NCBI GenBank assembly: GCA_934636435.1 | Contig: CAKUAQ010000003.1 | Coordinates: forward strand, 1 to 64,000 | Direction: 5' to 3' | Source: an uncultured Eubacteriales bacterium | GTDB lineage: Bacteria > Bacillota > Clostridia > Oscillospirales > Acutalibacteraceae | DNA: 64,000 nucleotides | The notes under the pieces: generated by a model | Databases searched by the model: none | Seen by the model: the letters and a program-made list of their open reading frames with translations, nothing else | Told to the model about the DNA's origin: nothing | Shown: positions 1 to 8,083 of the stretch, piece by piece | How the letters are laid out: every line of letters starts with the position of its first letter | How positions within the stretch are numbered: the first letter of the stretch is position 1 | Program-made: the position numbers and the translations under genes

Positions 1-90
1 ACGGTGTGCACCATTTAACGATTTCCAAACATTTTAACGGAAAGGTGACAAGGTGTGCATTTCGTATCAAAATAGGTTTTTAGTTTCATG

Positions 91-124
91 AAAAAAGCAA
101 TTGCTCTTTGCAATTGCTTTTTTC
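91..124 (+). terminator. Intrinsic terminator of a gene left of the window
   Basis: An A6 run, the arms GCAATTG/CAATTGC around a short loop, and a T6 run form a near-symmetrical hairpin. It can act in either direction. No gene that ends here lies inside the window, so it probably serves an upstream gene. Confidence 0.7.
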
Positions 125-300
125 AGTTATATTCGCCTTACGGCGAGTGGTATTGCTGCGCAGTGATATTCGGCTTTTCGCCGAGTGATATTTGCTGCGC
201 AAGTGTGAGGGTGAATATAATATCACTGTGAGTTTTAGCGAACAATATCACGTTTGCTTATGGCTAAAAATATCACGCCGAGCACGGCTCGGCATATCAC
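125..300. repeat. Hairpin-rich ATATCAC/GTGATAT repeat block
   Basis: GTGATAT occurs near 163 and 185, and ATATCAC near 220, 245, 270 and 294, so the block is roughly inverted around 200. Between them lie small GC-rich hairpins such as cgcc-ttac-ggcg and cggc-tttt-cgccg. Similar hairpin clusters accompany four-helix-bundle genes in many clostridial genomes (recalled, not checked). There is no coding frame in 1-353 apart from this block. Confidence 0.6.
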
Positions 301-353
301 TGGACCTTTACAAATAGGGAATATTATGATATATCTCATTTAGGTGATGAATA

Positions 354-709
354 ATGTCAGATAGCATTTTGCGCTGTAAATCAAAGGACTTTGCAAAGCA
401 AATTGTATTTCTTTGCCGTGATATTAAAACCAAAACGAAAGAATCGGTATTAACGAATCAGCTTTTGCGTTCCGGCACGAGCATCGGGGCGAATATTTAT
501 GAGGCACAGTCGCCCAAGGCAAAAACGATTTTATCTCAAAGCTGGAAATAGCTCAAAAGGAATGCTTTGAAACAGAGTATTGGCTTGAGCTTCTTTTTGA
601 AACCGGTTATATTGCAGAATCAACATATAAGCCTCTGCAAAACCAATGCGGTGCAATCAGAAGAATGTTAATTTCCTCGCTTAATACGGCAAAGGATGGC
701 TGCAGATGA
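354..709 (+). pseudogene. Four-helix bundle protein (23S rRNA intervening-sequence family), frameshifted
   Basis: The first frame (354-551) encodes the typical N-terminus of the family, including the conserved stretch LLRSGTSIGANIYEAQSPKAK. A premature stop follows an A-rich run near 523-527. Reading continues in another frame as DFISKLEIAQKECFETEYWL and ends at 709. Joined, the two parts give about 118 residues, the usual length of this family. A single missing base explains the break. The family is also related to the Avd accessory protein of diversity-generating retroelements, but no reverse transcriptase or variable repeat is present. Either a decayed gene or a sequencing error; the surrounding AT-rich repeats suggest a mobile or acquired patch. 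Confidence 0.8.
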
Positions 710-822
710 ATAAACAGCGTTTTCGTGTTGAAGTAACCGATGGTTATGCAAAAGATTGCAGACTTGGTTTCGAAAAGGTGGCGTTATCAGATGAAATTTT
801 ACGAAATTACCGACAAAGATAA
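706..822 (+). CDS. Short ORF of 38 aa, doubtful
   Basis: An ATG overlaps the stop of the preceding broken gene (ATGA) and opens a frame of 38 codons beginning MNKQRFRVEVTDGYAKD. It runs into the start of the cytidine deaminase gene in a different frame. The composition looks protein-like, but nothing is recognised and no ribosome-binding site stands out. It may be the remnant of a truncated gene or simply a leader peptide that couples translation to the deaminase. Confidence 0.2.
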   Translation: MNKQRFRVEVTDGYAKDCRLGFEKVALSDEILRNYRQR

Positions 823-1201
823 AGAACTTATAAAAGTTGCTCTTAACACCTTACAAAATAATTTTGATGATGAAATTTACCACCACACTGTAGGCGCGGC
901 ACTCAGTTGTCCAAACGGCAAAATTTACAGCGGTGTAAACTGTGACGGTATACACGGTTCTTGTGCAGAATACATTACAATAGGTATGGCAATTTCGGCA
1001 GGCGAAAGAAATTTCGACACAATTGTTGCGGTTCACGATAAAGCACCGAATTGCCTGGTAGCACCCTGTGGTAACTGCCGCCAAATGCTTATAGAATACT
1101 GTCCCGATATTAAGGTCATATTAAACGATGAAAACAATAACGTGGTAAAGGTTGATATTAAAGATTTACTCCCCTTCGCATGGAAACCGGTTCAAGTTTA
1201 A
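791..1201 (+). CDS. Cytidine deaminase family protein
   Basis: A 136-residue zinc-dependent deaminase of the cytidine/blasticidin-S deaminase fold. The two zinc motifs are present: CAE (in HGSCAEYITIG, about residues 57-67), giving the first cysteine and the proton-shuttling glutamate, and PCGNC (about residues 98-102), giving the other cysteines. Free (deoxy)cytidine is the usual substrate, but this subgroup also contains blasticidin-S deaminases, so specificity is open. The ATG at 791 is preferred over one at 740 because AAGGTGG lies about ten bases upstream. Composition is AT-rich compared with later genes, which together with the neighbouring broken gene suggests acquisition. A strong terminator follows. 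Confidence 0.85.
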   Translation: MKFYEITDKDKELIKVALNTLQNNFDDEIYHHTVGAALSCPNGKIYSGVNCDGIHGSCAEYITIGMAISAGERNFDTIVAVHDKAPNCLVAPCGNCRQMLIEYCPDIKVILNDENNNVVKVDIKDLLPFAWKPVQV

Positions 1202-1235
1202 ATAATATCTTTTTCGGTGCTGCGAGCCAAAGTGA

Positions 1236-1290
1236 GATCCGCCGCAAGCCTGATGTTTTGAAGGGCTTGCGGCGGATCTTTTGTTTTTTG
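1236..1290 (+). terminator. Terminator after the cytidine deaminase gene
   Basis: The 15-bp arms GATCCGCCGCAAGCC and GGCTTGCGGCGGATC surround a 13-base loop and are followed by a T-rich tract. It lies 35 bp after the deaminase stop. Confidence 0.9.
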
Positions 1291-1369
1291 TGATGCTCCG
1301 AATTATTCCGCAAAGTTCCGTAAAACACCGCAAAAAACGGGATTTCTTTGTCCGGCGGACCCAAACGGA

Positions 1370-1403
1370 GCAAGAGCGCTTTGCTTAGGCAAAGCGCTCT
1401 TGC
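1370..1403. repeat. Inverted repeat downstream of the cysteine-rich gene
   Basis: Arms GCAAGAGCGCTTTGC and GCAAAGCGCTCTTGC surround four bases. No T run follows on either strand, so it is not a standard intrinsic terminator, but it lies 145 bp past the minus-strand gene ending at 1547 and may still end that transcript. Confidence 0.5.
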
Positions 1404-1546
1404 TTCATGCGGTACGTCCGGCACGGAAAACCTGTCTATGGGGTGTCGCCGACGGTTGTGCGCTCCCGTTCCGTGATCGGCACACAGACGCGGGTTTGGA
1501 TAGGGGTGCGTGGGTGTCTCCCTCCGGACGGTGCATTCAGGCTGGC

Positions 1547-2395
1547 TCAGCGGCAGCCGCCGGGCTTTCCGCAGCCGCCGGGAGTGCCGCCCGTATTCCC
1601 GCAGCCGCAGCCGCTGTCGGTTTCGCCGGCCGGCGGGAAGAACTCGTTGACCGGGAAGCTCATCTTGTGGAACAGGTCGCAGGGATTCTCGCTGGTGGGA
1701 CTGCACTCCTTGTTGGGCATACAGTAATCGTATACCGGCATGAGCATCTGCACGTTGCGGATCAGCTGCACGATGGTGAAGATCCCCAGAGATACCACCA
1801 CAATGCGGTTGTCGGAAGAATCCACGAAGTTGCCGCCGTAGCGGTTGCAGAAGCTGGCAGGGATGCAGCCGCAATCGCCGCAATCATAGTGGCAGCGGTC
1901 ACAGCAATCCACCAGACGGGCGTCCAGCACCACCGGTTCGGCGATCTGCACGCAGCAGTGGGGCATATTCCGGGTGGGCATCTCCTGCCGGTCATGCTCA
2001 TCGGGACGATATTCGCTATGGAATACCCGCACATGCCCCTCGCTGCCGTACAGGATGACCTTCTTGCGGAAAACACCGACACCGCAAACGGTGCTGCACG
2101 GAGTGCCGTGTCCACCGTAGACCTCTACCTCCACATTGAAGAAGAAGGTCAGGTCGCAGGAATAGTAGCCGCGGTTAAAGGGCAGCGCTTCCACGTCTAT
2201 GTAGGTGGTGATGACCTCCGCCTTTTTCGTGCGGATCCCGGTGGCGTGATCCACCAGCATCTGATCCCGTTCGGTGAAGAACAGGCGCATGTTTTCGATG
2301 CAATCCTTGTCGCAGCAGCTGTCGTACACCCGTCCCGCATCCACACAGACGGCCTCTTTACATCCGTTATCCCGGATAAACTTTTGTTCCGCCAT
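1547..2395 (-). CDS. Cysteine-rich conserved clostridial protein of unknown function
   Basis: A 282-residue protein. The start at 2395 (MAEQKFIRD) has GGGAGG nine bases upstream; an upstream in-frame start lacks such a site. Cysteines cluster in the motifs DSCCDKDC (near residue 26), DCCDRCHYDCGDC (middle) and CGCGNTGG in a glycine-rich C-terminal tail. There is no signal peptide and only one hydrophobic stretch (IVVVSLGIFTIVQLI). I recall similar proteins from many Clostridia, without a known function. The cysteine pattern would suit metal binding or disulfide cross-linking as in a spore-coat protein, which is inference only. It stands alone, convergent with the deaminase. Confidence 0.75.
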   Translation of the reverse strand: MAEQKFIRDNGCKEAVCVDAGRVYDSCCDKDCIENMRLFFTERDQMLVDHATGIRTKKAEVITTYIDVEALPFNRGYYSCDLTFFFNVEVEVYGGHGTPCSTVCGVGVFRKKVILYGSEGHVRVFHSEYRPDEHDRQEMPTRNMPHCCVQIAEPVVLDARLVDCCDRCHYDCGDCGCIPASFCNRYGGNFVDSSDNRIVVVSLGIFTIVQLIRNVQMLMPVYDYCMPNKECSPTSENPCDLFHKMSFPVNEFFPPAGETDSGCGCGNTGGTPGGCGKPGGCR

Positions 2396-2531
2396 AGAGA
2401 TTTTCCTCCCATAATAAGATTCGGAGAGACCGCGGCGGCGCACGGTTCCGTCGTATCCGCTCCTACGCCCAGTGTATGCGCCGTTCCGTGTCGGTGTGCG
2501 GCAATTGTGCCGGCAATTGAAAAATCCGCAT

Positions 2532-2572
2532 AAAAAAGGACAACCGCTCCGTGAGGAACCGTTGTCCTTTTC
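2532..2572 (-). terminator. Terminator of the PHP-family gene
   Basis: Arms AAAGGACAAC and GTTGTCCTTT with a loop of about 16 bases; on the minus strand a T6 run follows. It lies 25 bp downstream of the gene ending at 2597. Confidence 0.85.
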
Positions 2573-2596
2573 TGTATTTCGGAAATATCCGGCCGC

Positions 2597-3394
2597 TCAG
2601 CGTGTGATTTCTGCCATGTCCGATTCCCGAAGCTCCAGACAGTCGATCAGCGTCTGCGCGATGGCGCAGTAGCTGTCATGTCCGGTTTCGGAATGCGAAT
2701 CGCTGCCAAAGGTGAAGCGGCACCCCATCTGCCGCGCGATACGAAACATCCGCATCGCTCCGAATCGCTCGCAGTTTTCCGGGGTGATCCCTGCAAAGCA
2801 TGAGGTATTGATTTCTACGGCGATGCCCTTTCCGGCGGTGGCTGCGAACAGCTCCTTGAACAAATCGTCGGAGATCAACGGGTACAGGAGCTGGCGGTCA
2901 TAGGGGCAGCAAACCGCGTCAAAGGGATGGGCCATCGCCAGAATGTACCGGCTGACGGGTGCAGCGAGGATCTTCCGGTAGGCCTCCACCATGAAATCCA
3001 CGTGCTTTTGATACGGCTGATACAGCGATTTGTCCATGGTCATATGGGTGTGGGAATTCGGAACAATAATAAAATCAAACGGTTCCGCGCCCTCCTCGGT
3101 CAGAGCAATGCCGTATTTTGGATGGAATTCTGCCTCCGCGCCGAAATAGATCTGCACCCCCTGCGTATCCAGAGAGCGCAGCTCTTCCTTCAGCTGCCGG
3201 TTATAGGCGATCGTTTGTACCCGGTAGAATTCATTGAGGGGCGGCTGTATGGCTTCGTCCCACATATGATTGGAAAAGCCGATTTTTTTGAGCCCCAGTT
3301 CGGCTGCTTTTTGGATATAGTGTGCGGCCGTGACTGTTCGGGCGGCGCAAAGGGACAGATTGGTGTGTATATGAAAATCATGGTCAACCCGCAT
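2597..3394 (-). CDS. PHP-domain phosphoesterase (histidinol-phosphatase-like)
   Basis: A 265-residue protein of the PHP metal-dependent phosphoesterase superfamily. The N-terminal metal motif DFHIHTNLS (residues 6-14), an internal FGAEAEF strand, PNSHTH and the C-terminal FGSDSHSE (near residue 230) place the histidines and aspartates of the trinuclear metal site in the usual order. The length fits HisK-type histidinol phosphatases, but no histidine biosynthesis genes are nearby, so the substrate is not known. It is monocistronic: its own promoter lies at 3476-3504 and a terminator follows it. Confidence 0.85.
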   Translation of the reverse strand: MRVDHDFHIHTNLSLCAARTVTAAHYIQKAAELGLKKIGFSNHMWDEAIQPPLNEFYRVQTIAYNRQLKEELRSLDTQGVQIYFGAEAEFHPKYGIALTEEGAEPFDFIIVPNSHTHMTMDKSLYQPYQKHVDFMVEAYRKILAAPVSRYILAMAHPFDAVCCPYDRQLLYPLISDDLFKELFAATAGKGIAVEINTSCFAGITPENCERFGAMRMFRIARQMGCRFTFGSDSHSETGHDSYCAIAQTLIDCLELRESDMAEITR

Positions 3395-3772
3395 AACCGT
3401 TCCTCGTTTCTTTTGGTATTTCAGAGAACCGCATCGTCGGGTGCGGCCAACGGACGGAAAACTGCCGTTAAGGGCATTATATATACGCGGCGGCGTTTTG
3501 TCAAGGCGCGTATGCCGCCCGGTAAGCGTGACCGGGTGGCGCGGTTGCGCATTGGATGGCGGGGCAACCGGTCATAAGCGCGCAAAGGACCGTTCCGCCC
3601 CGGATTCCGGGAGCGGCAGGATCGTGCATATCTCCGGCTCATACGGCGCTCTCCCGCTTAAAAGCAGAGCGGAAAGACCGGCGTTTCGGAGGATCGGCGC
3701 ATAAAGCGCCGGAAAATTGACAGAATAACGAACGGAGAGCCAAATGAAACAACCGGAAAGGGAGTCGAAATA
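3395..3772. other. Intergenic region, 378 bp
   Basis: It holds the minus-strand promoter of the PHP-family gene near 3480. In the rest I see only GC-rich sequence and short frames with no recognisable protein. The upstream region of spoVAE should contain a forespore promoter, but I cannot assign one with confidence. Confidence 0.5.
3476..3504 (-). promoter_or_regulatory. Sigma-A promoter of the PHP-family gene
   Basis: On the minus strand TTGACA, 17 bp, TATAAT: a consensus match, about 80 bp upstream of the start at 3394. Confidence 0.8.
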
Positions 3773-4138
3773 ATGGATTGGTGGATGCTGGTCAAGGCGT
3801 TTGCGGTGGGGGGCGCGATCTGCGTCATCGGGCAGCTGCTGATGGATTACACCAAGCTGACCCCCGCCCGCATTCTGGTGGCGTTCGTCACGCTGGGGGT
3901 AGCGCTGACCGCCGTTGGCGTGTATGAGCCGCTGGTGAAATTCGCTGGCTGCGGTGCCACGGTGCCGCTGACCGGCTTTGGTTATACGCTGGCGATGGGG
4001 GTCAGGGAGGCGGTTGCCGAAAAAGGGCTGGTCGGGGTACTGACCGGTGGGATCACCGGAGCGGCCGGCGGGATCACCGCGGCGGTGGTATTCGGCTTTC
4101 TCTGTGCGCTGGTGGCGAAGCCCGGCGACAAATCGTAA
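3773..4138 (+). CDS. spoVAE: Stage V sporulation protein AE (SpoVAE)
   Basis: A 121-residue membrane protein with about four hydrophobic segments, matching the SpoVAEb family in length and in motifs such as IGQLLMDYTKLTPARILV, KFAGCGATVPLTGFG and TGGITGAAGGITAAV. SpoVA proteins form the inner-membrane channel that loads dipicolinic acid into the forespore and releases it during germination. AAAGGGAG lies nine bases before the ATG. In most spore formers the gene sits in an operon with spoVAC and spoVAD; here it is alone between a PHP-family gene and a cupin gene. The gene is strong evidence that the organism makes endospores. Confidence 0.93.
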   Translation: MDWWMLVKAFAVGGAICVIGQLLMDYTKLTPARILVAFVTLGVALTAVGVYEPLVKFAGCGATVPLTGFGYTLAMGVREAVAEKGLVGVLTGGITGAAGGITAAVVFGFLCALVAKPGDKS

Positions 4139-4183
4139 TACAGGCGCCATTGGGCGCATGGCACATTCCACCCGGCTCAGAAG

Positions 4184-4218
4184 AAAAGCGGGAGGCAATC
4201 TTGCCTCCCGCTTTTTGC
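4184..4218. terminator. Bidirectional terminator between spoVAE and the cupin gene
   Basis: Arms AAAAGCGGGAGGCAA and TTGCCTCCCGCTTTTT form a nearly perfect hairpin with A and T runs on both sides, serving the two convergent genes. Confidence 0.9.
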
Positions 4219-4230
4219 TCGGTTCACAGC

Positions 4231-4563
4231 TTAAAATACCACGACCAGCAGCATCTTGAACCGCTCCTCGCCGTACACCGCATGGGGATGACCGGCGGGC
4301 ATCACGATGGAGTCTCCCTCGCGGAGCGTATAGGGCTGCCCGTCAATGGTGACGCGCCCCACACCGTCCAGGCAGGTGACGAACGCATCACCGCCGGATT
4401 TATGGGCGCTGATCTCTTCACCCTTCTCGAAAGCGAACAGGGTAATGCTCAGCGCCTCATTCTGCGCCAGGGTCTTGCTCACTACCTGACCGGGCTGATA
4501 GTCCACCTGCTCCCGCAGCGTGACCACCTCGGCATGGGGAATGTTCTTCATTTTCGGTTCCAT
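4231..4563 (-). CDS. Small cupin-domain protein
   Basis: A 110-residue single-domain cupin. Motif 1 is degenerate (KGEEISAHKSGGDAFVTCLDG, with one histidine where the family has two), and motif 2 is PAGHPHAVYG. It resembles the small clostridial cupins thought to bind a metal or a small ligand; no enzymatic role can be given. An ATG at 4563 has GGGAG nine bases upstream; a GTG at 4566 is the alternative. It probably forms a single-gene unit, since purB downstream of it reads in the same direction from further upstream. Confidence 0.8.
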   Translation of the reverse strand: MEPKMKNIPHAEVVTLREQVDYQPGQVVSKTLAQNEALSITLFAFEKGEEISAHKSGGDAFVTCLDGVGRVTIDGQPYTLREGDSIVMPAGHPHAVYGEERFKMLLVVVF

Positions 4564-4625
4564 CACGATCGCTCCCTAGATTTAGTATGCAACTGCAGTA
4601 TACCCGCAATTCTGTCGTTTATGCC

Positions 4626-6062
4626 TCACAGGGTCAGCGCCGCCGCCACATCGCCGGTATAATACCGCTCCAGCAGCGGCTGTGCCGTCTGACTCAAAAA
4701 CTCCTCCACCTGGGATGCGCTGCGCCCGATATACTTTTCCGGCGCCATCTGGGCGAGGATTTCCTCCTTCGTCAGCGGAATCCGCTCATCCGCCGCCATC
4801 CGGTCGATGAGGTCGTTCGGCGCTCCCTCCAGCTTGACCCGGGTGGCTGCCGCTTGAGACAGCTCCCGCAGCACCTCATGGAGCGCCTGCCGGTCGCCTC
4901 CCCGCTTGACCGATTCCATCATCACATTTTCTGTGGCCATAAAGGGCAGCTTTTCCATCACCCGGCTGCGGATGACCGGCTCATACACCACCAGCCCGGA
5001 GGTCACGTCGCTATACACATTGAGGATGGCGTCCACCGCCAGAAACGCCTCCGCCACAGCGATCCGCTTGTTGGCGCTGTCGTCCAGCGTTCGCTCAAAC
5101 CACTGGGTGGATGCCGTCATTGCCGGATTGAGCGCATCCACCATTACATAGCGGGCCAGTGCGCACATCCGCTCGCTGCGCATGGGATTGCGCTTATAGG
5201 GCATGGCGGAGGAGCCCACCTGTTTCTTGCCAAAGGGCTCCTCCACCTCGGAAAAGGACTGGAGCAGCCGCAGGTCGTTGGCGAACTTATAGGCGCTCTG
5301 GGCGAACCCGGACAGCACCCCCAGAAAATAGGCATCCACCTTACGGGAATAGGTCTGCCCGGACACCGGCACACAGCTGGAAAAGCCCATTTCCTCCGCA
5401 ATCCGCTGCTCCATACGGCGAATTTTGTCCTCGTCGCCGTCGAACAGCTCCATAAAGCTGGCTTGGGTGCCGGTGGTGCCTTTGGAGCCCAGCAGCTGCA
5501 ACCGATCCAGCTGAAACTGTAGGTTCTCCATATCCATGCACAGCTCGTTCATCCACAGAGTCGCCCGCTTGCCTACGGTGGTGAGCTGGGCGGGCTGCAG
5601 ATGGGTATAGGCGAGACAGGGCAGCGCCTTATACCGGGAGGCAAACCCCGCCAGATTGTGTAGCACCTGCGCCGCCTTGTGCATCACCAATCGGGACGCC
5701 TCCCGCAGGATCACCACGTCGGTGTTATCCCCCACATAGCAGCTGGTGGCGCCCAGATGGATGATTGGCTCCGCATTAGGGCACTGCACCCCATAGGCGT
5801 AGACGTGGCTCATCACATCGTGGCGGATCTCCCGCTCCCGGGCTTCCGCCACCTCGTAGTTGATATCCTCGGCGTGTGCCTCCATCTCGGCAATCTGCCC
5901 GTCGGTGATGGGCAGCCCCAGCTCCTGTTCCGCTTTCGCCAGCGCGATCCACAGCCGCCGCCAGGTGCGGAACTTGAAATTCTCCGAAAAAATCGCCTGC
6001 ATCTCCCGGCTGGCATACCGGGTGGACAGCGGCGAAATATAGCCGTCCCGATCCTTTTCCAT
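4626..6062 (-). CDS. purB: Adenylosuccinate lyase
   Basis: A 478-residue enzyme of the fumarase/aspartase superfamily. It cleaves adenylosuccinate to AMP and fumarate, and SAICAR to AICAR and fumarate, in purine synthesis. The superfamily signature GSSAMPYKRNP is at about residues 282-292, preceded by the flexible catalytic loop. The conserved HLGATSCYVGDNTD and YTHLQPAQ segments are in the first half. The ATG at 6062 is favoured because GAAAGGA lies upstream; ATG 6074 and GTG 6083 are possible. It is the last gene of a four-gene operon (yerC, methyltransferase, hslO, purB), starting 33 bp after hslO, with no other purine gene near it. Confidence 0.95.
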   Translation of the reverse strand: MEKDRDGYISPLSTRYASREMQAIFSENFKFRTWRRLWIALAKAEQELGLPITDGQIAEMEAHAEDINYEVAEAREREIRHDVMSHVYAYGVQCPNAEPIIHLGATSCYVGDNTDVVILREASRLVMHKAAQVLHNLAGFASRYKALPCLAYTHLQPAQLTTVGKRATLWMNELCMDMENLQFQLDRLQLLGSKGTTGTQASFMELFDGDEDKIRRMEQRIAEEMGFSSCVPVSGQTYSRKVDAYFLGVLSGFAQSAYKFANDLRLLQSFSEVEEPFGKKQVGSSAMPYKRNPMRSERMCALARYVMVDALNPAMTASTQWFERTLDDSANKRIAVAEAFLAVDAILNVYSDVTSGLVVYEPVIRSRVMEKLPFMATENVMMESVKRGGDRQALHEVLRELSQAAATRVKLEGAPNDLIDRMAADERIPLTKEEILAQMAPEKYIGRSASQVEEFLSQTAQPLLERYYTGDVAAALTL

Positions 6063-6095
6063 CCTGTCAACCATCCTTTCCACTGTTTTGGGCTT

Positions 6096-6974
6096 TCAGC
6101 GGGCGGCGCGCAGCAGACGCTCCAGCTCCTCCCGGGAGAACCGGTAGACCTTGTCGCAAAACCGGCAGGTCACCTCGGCCTGCCCCTGCTCGTCCGGCAG
6201 CTCCTGCAGCGCCTTTTCCCCCATGGACAGCAGTGCCCGTTCCACCCGCTGCCGGGAGCAGGTGCAGCGATACACCGGCTCGCCGGTGTCCAGCACATCA
6301 AATTCCATCCCCGCCAGCGCCCGGCCGAGGATATCCTCCGGGGTCAAGCCCCGCTCCAGCATCGTCGTGACCGGCTCCAGCCGGCTGACGTTGCTTTCGA
6401 TCCGGTCGATGACCTCCTCCGGGCAATGGGGCAGCAGCTGCAGCAGCAGTCCGCCCGCCGCCTTCACCGACAGGTCGGTGTCCACCAGCACCCCCAGCGC
6501 GCACACGGTGGGGGTCTGCTCGCTGACGGCATAATACCGGGTGATGTCCTCGGCGATCTCCCCGGACACCAGCGGAATACACCCGGAATAGGGCTCGCCG
6601 TTCCCCTCGTCCCGGATAACGGTGAGCTGTCCGTCGGTGCCCACGGCACCGGACACATCCAGCTTGCCGTTGGGCTTCAGCGGAATCTCCACCACCGGGT
6701 TTTGGGCATAGCCCCGCACATTGCCGCGGCTGTCTGCCACCGCTAAGATCGTCCCCGCGGGACCGCCGCCGCTGAGCTTGACCGTCACCGATTCGTCGGC
6801 GCCCTTGAGCATCTGTCCCATCATGGAGGCGGCGGTCAGCAGCCGCCCCAGCGCCGCGGTCACCACCGCCGAGGTCTGATGGATGCGTTCCGCCTCAGCC
6901 ACAATATCCTTTGCATCCAAAAACATCGCCATCACCGTGCCGTCACGGGTCAGGCAGCGTATCAGCTTTCCCAT
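6096..6974 (-). CDS. hslO: Redox-regulated chaperone Hsp33
   Basis: A 292-residue cytoplasmic holdase chaperone activated by oxidative stress. The C-terminal zinc-binding redox switch is complete: CTC at residues 237-239 and CRFC at 270-273. These four cysteines hold zinc when reduced and form disulfides on oxidation, which unfolds the linker. The N-terminal domain has the usual ASMMGQMLKG and GYAQNP motifs. Its start lies inside the 3' end of the methyltransferase gene, so the two are translationally coupled. Length is standard for the family. Confidence 0.95.
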   Translation of the reverse strand: MGKLIRCLTRDGTVMAMFLDAKDIVAEAERIHQTSAVVTAALGRLLTAASMMGQMLKGADESVTVKLSGGGPAGTILAVADSRGNVRGYAQNPVVEIPLKPNGKLDVSGAVGTDGQLTVIRDEGNGEPYSGCIPLVSGEIAEDITRYYAVSEQTPTVCALGVLVDTDLSVKAAGGLLLQLLPHCPEEVIDRIESNVSRLEPVTTMLERGLTPEDILGRALAGMEFDVLDTGEPVYRCTCSRQRVERALLSMGEKALQELPDEQGQAEVTCRFCDKVYRFSREELERLLRAAR

Positions 6975-7746
6975 TGTCTACTCTCCGTTTTTTCTGATGA
7001 ATCGCCCGGTTGCGGGCAACCAGCACCCAGCGGTCGGCATCGGCTGCCGGGGGCTGCATACTCTGTTCCCCATAGACCCCCAGCAGGTCAAAGCCGGTCT
7101 CGGTCAGCAGCCGCTTCCATGTGGATAGGGAATAAGCACGCTCCCGCACCTCGTCGGTATAGCGGCGGTATATCCCGTCCTCCTCCAGAAAAAAATCCAG
7201 CTGCATCGTAACCTCATGCCGTTCCTTGGCATACGTGTTGCGCCATACGCACAGAAACTCCTCCGTTTCAAACACGAAGGCATTGTCCCCCAGCGTCACC
7301 GCGTGCTTGTGGGGGGTATTCACATCAAACAGCAGCAGCCCTCCGGGGGCGATAAACAGCCCCAGCCGCCGGAAAATCTCCCGCAGCTCGTCGGTGCGCA
7401 CAATGTGGCTGAGACTATCCAGCATACACACGGCGCTGTCCACCGTGCCATACAGATCCAGCTGCCGCATATCCTGACGCAAAAAGAGAATGTCCGCCCC
7501 GGCGTCGGCAGCCTTCTCCCGGGCGATCGCCAGCATATCCGCCGACCCATCCACCGCCACCATCTCGGCGCCCCGGGCGGCCAGCTCCAGCGACAGGCTG
7601 CCGGAGCCGCAAGCCAGATCCAGCATCTGCCCGCTGCTGCCGCCGTGCCGGCGGATCAGCGCCAGCGCATACGCCGCCCAGGCGGCGTAGTCCACATCCT
7701 CCGTCAGCGCGTCATAAAATGCGGCAAAATCCCGATATTCGTTCAT
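6943..7746 (-). CDS. Class I SAM-dependent methyltransferase
   Basis: A 267-residue methyltransferase of the small-molecule type. Motif I is LDLACGSGSLSLELA (about residues 43-57), followed by MVAVDGSADML (acidic ribose-binding loop), and a post-II CMLDSLSHI segment. The substrate is not known. The ATG at 7746 overlaps the yerC stop as ATGA, which fixes the start, and the 3' end overlaps hslO by 32 bp. The C-terminal 20 residues are basic and probably little constrained. Confidence 0.88.
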   Translation of the reverse strand: MNEYRDFAAFYDALTEDVDYAAWAAYALALIRRHGGSSGQMLDLACGSGSLSLELAARGAEMVAVDGSADMLAIAREKAADAGADILFLRQDMRQLDLYGTVDSAVCMLDSLSHIVRTDELREIFRRLGLFIAPGGLLLFDVNTPHKHAVTLGDNAFVFETEEFLCVWRNTYAKERHEVTMQLDFFLEEDGIYRRYTDEVRERAYSLSTWKRLLTETGFDLLGVYGEQSMQPPAADADRWVLVARNRAIHQKKRRVDNGKADTLPDP

Positions 7747-8036
7747 TTCGACTCGTTCATCCGGCTGAATACCATCGCATAGGCGTCGCAGCCGTATTCC
7801 AGCGACCGGTTCACCCGGCTGATGGTGGCGGTGGAGGCGCCGGTCTGCTCCACGATCTTGCTGTATACCTGCTTTTCGCTGAGCATCTTCGCCACCACGA
7901 TCCGCTGCGCCATGGCTTTGATCTCCGTCACGGTGCACAGATCCTCGAAGAACTTGTAGCATTCGTCCATATCCTTCAGGGACAGAATCGCCTGAAACAA
8001 AAAGTCCGCCTCGTTGCTCTTGATTTTAGAATTCAA
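7743..8036 (-). CDS. yerC: YerC/YecD-family TrpR-like DNA-binding protein
   Basis: A 97-residue helical protein of the Trp repressor superfamily. The helix-turn-helix spans EIKAMAQRIVVAKML to QTGASTATISRVNRSLEYG (about residues 38-82), the segment conserved in YerC. Its regulon in Firmicutes is poorly defined. It opens the operon that continues with the methyltransferase, hslO and purB, with ATGA coupling to the next gene. A consensus promoter lies about 48-76 bp upstream, so autoregulation is plausible. Confidence 0.93.
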   Translation of the reverse strand: MNSKIKSNEADFLFQAILSLKDMDECYKFFEDLCTVTEIKAMAQRIVVAKMLSEKQVYSKIVEQTGASTATISRVNRSLEYGCDAYAMVFSRMNESK

Positions 8037-8083
8037 TCCGATAACCCCCGTTTCCGATTTTTTACAGTCTCACACTATTTACC

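Noticed and set aside
160..300. CRISPR array in the ATATCAC region
   Set aside because: The units are short, inverted as well as direct, irregularly spaced and without equal spacers; no cas gene is present.
354..709. Four-helix-bundle gene as the Avd part of a diversity-generating retroelement
   Set aside because: No reverse transcriptase, template repeat or variable repeat is present in the window; single IVP-like genes are common.
1400..2533. Long plus-strand open frame opposite the cysteine-rich gene
   Set aside because: The minus-strand gene has a good ribosome-binding site and clear protein composition; the plus frame is rich in Ala, His and Arg, as expected for the complement of a GC-rich gene.
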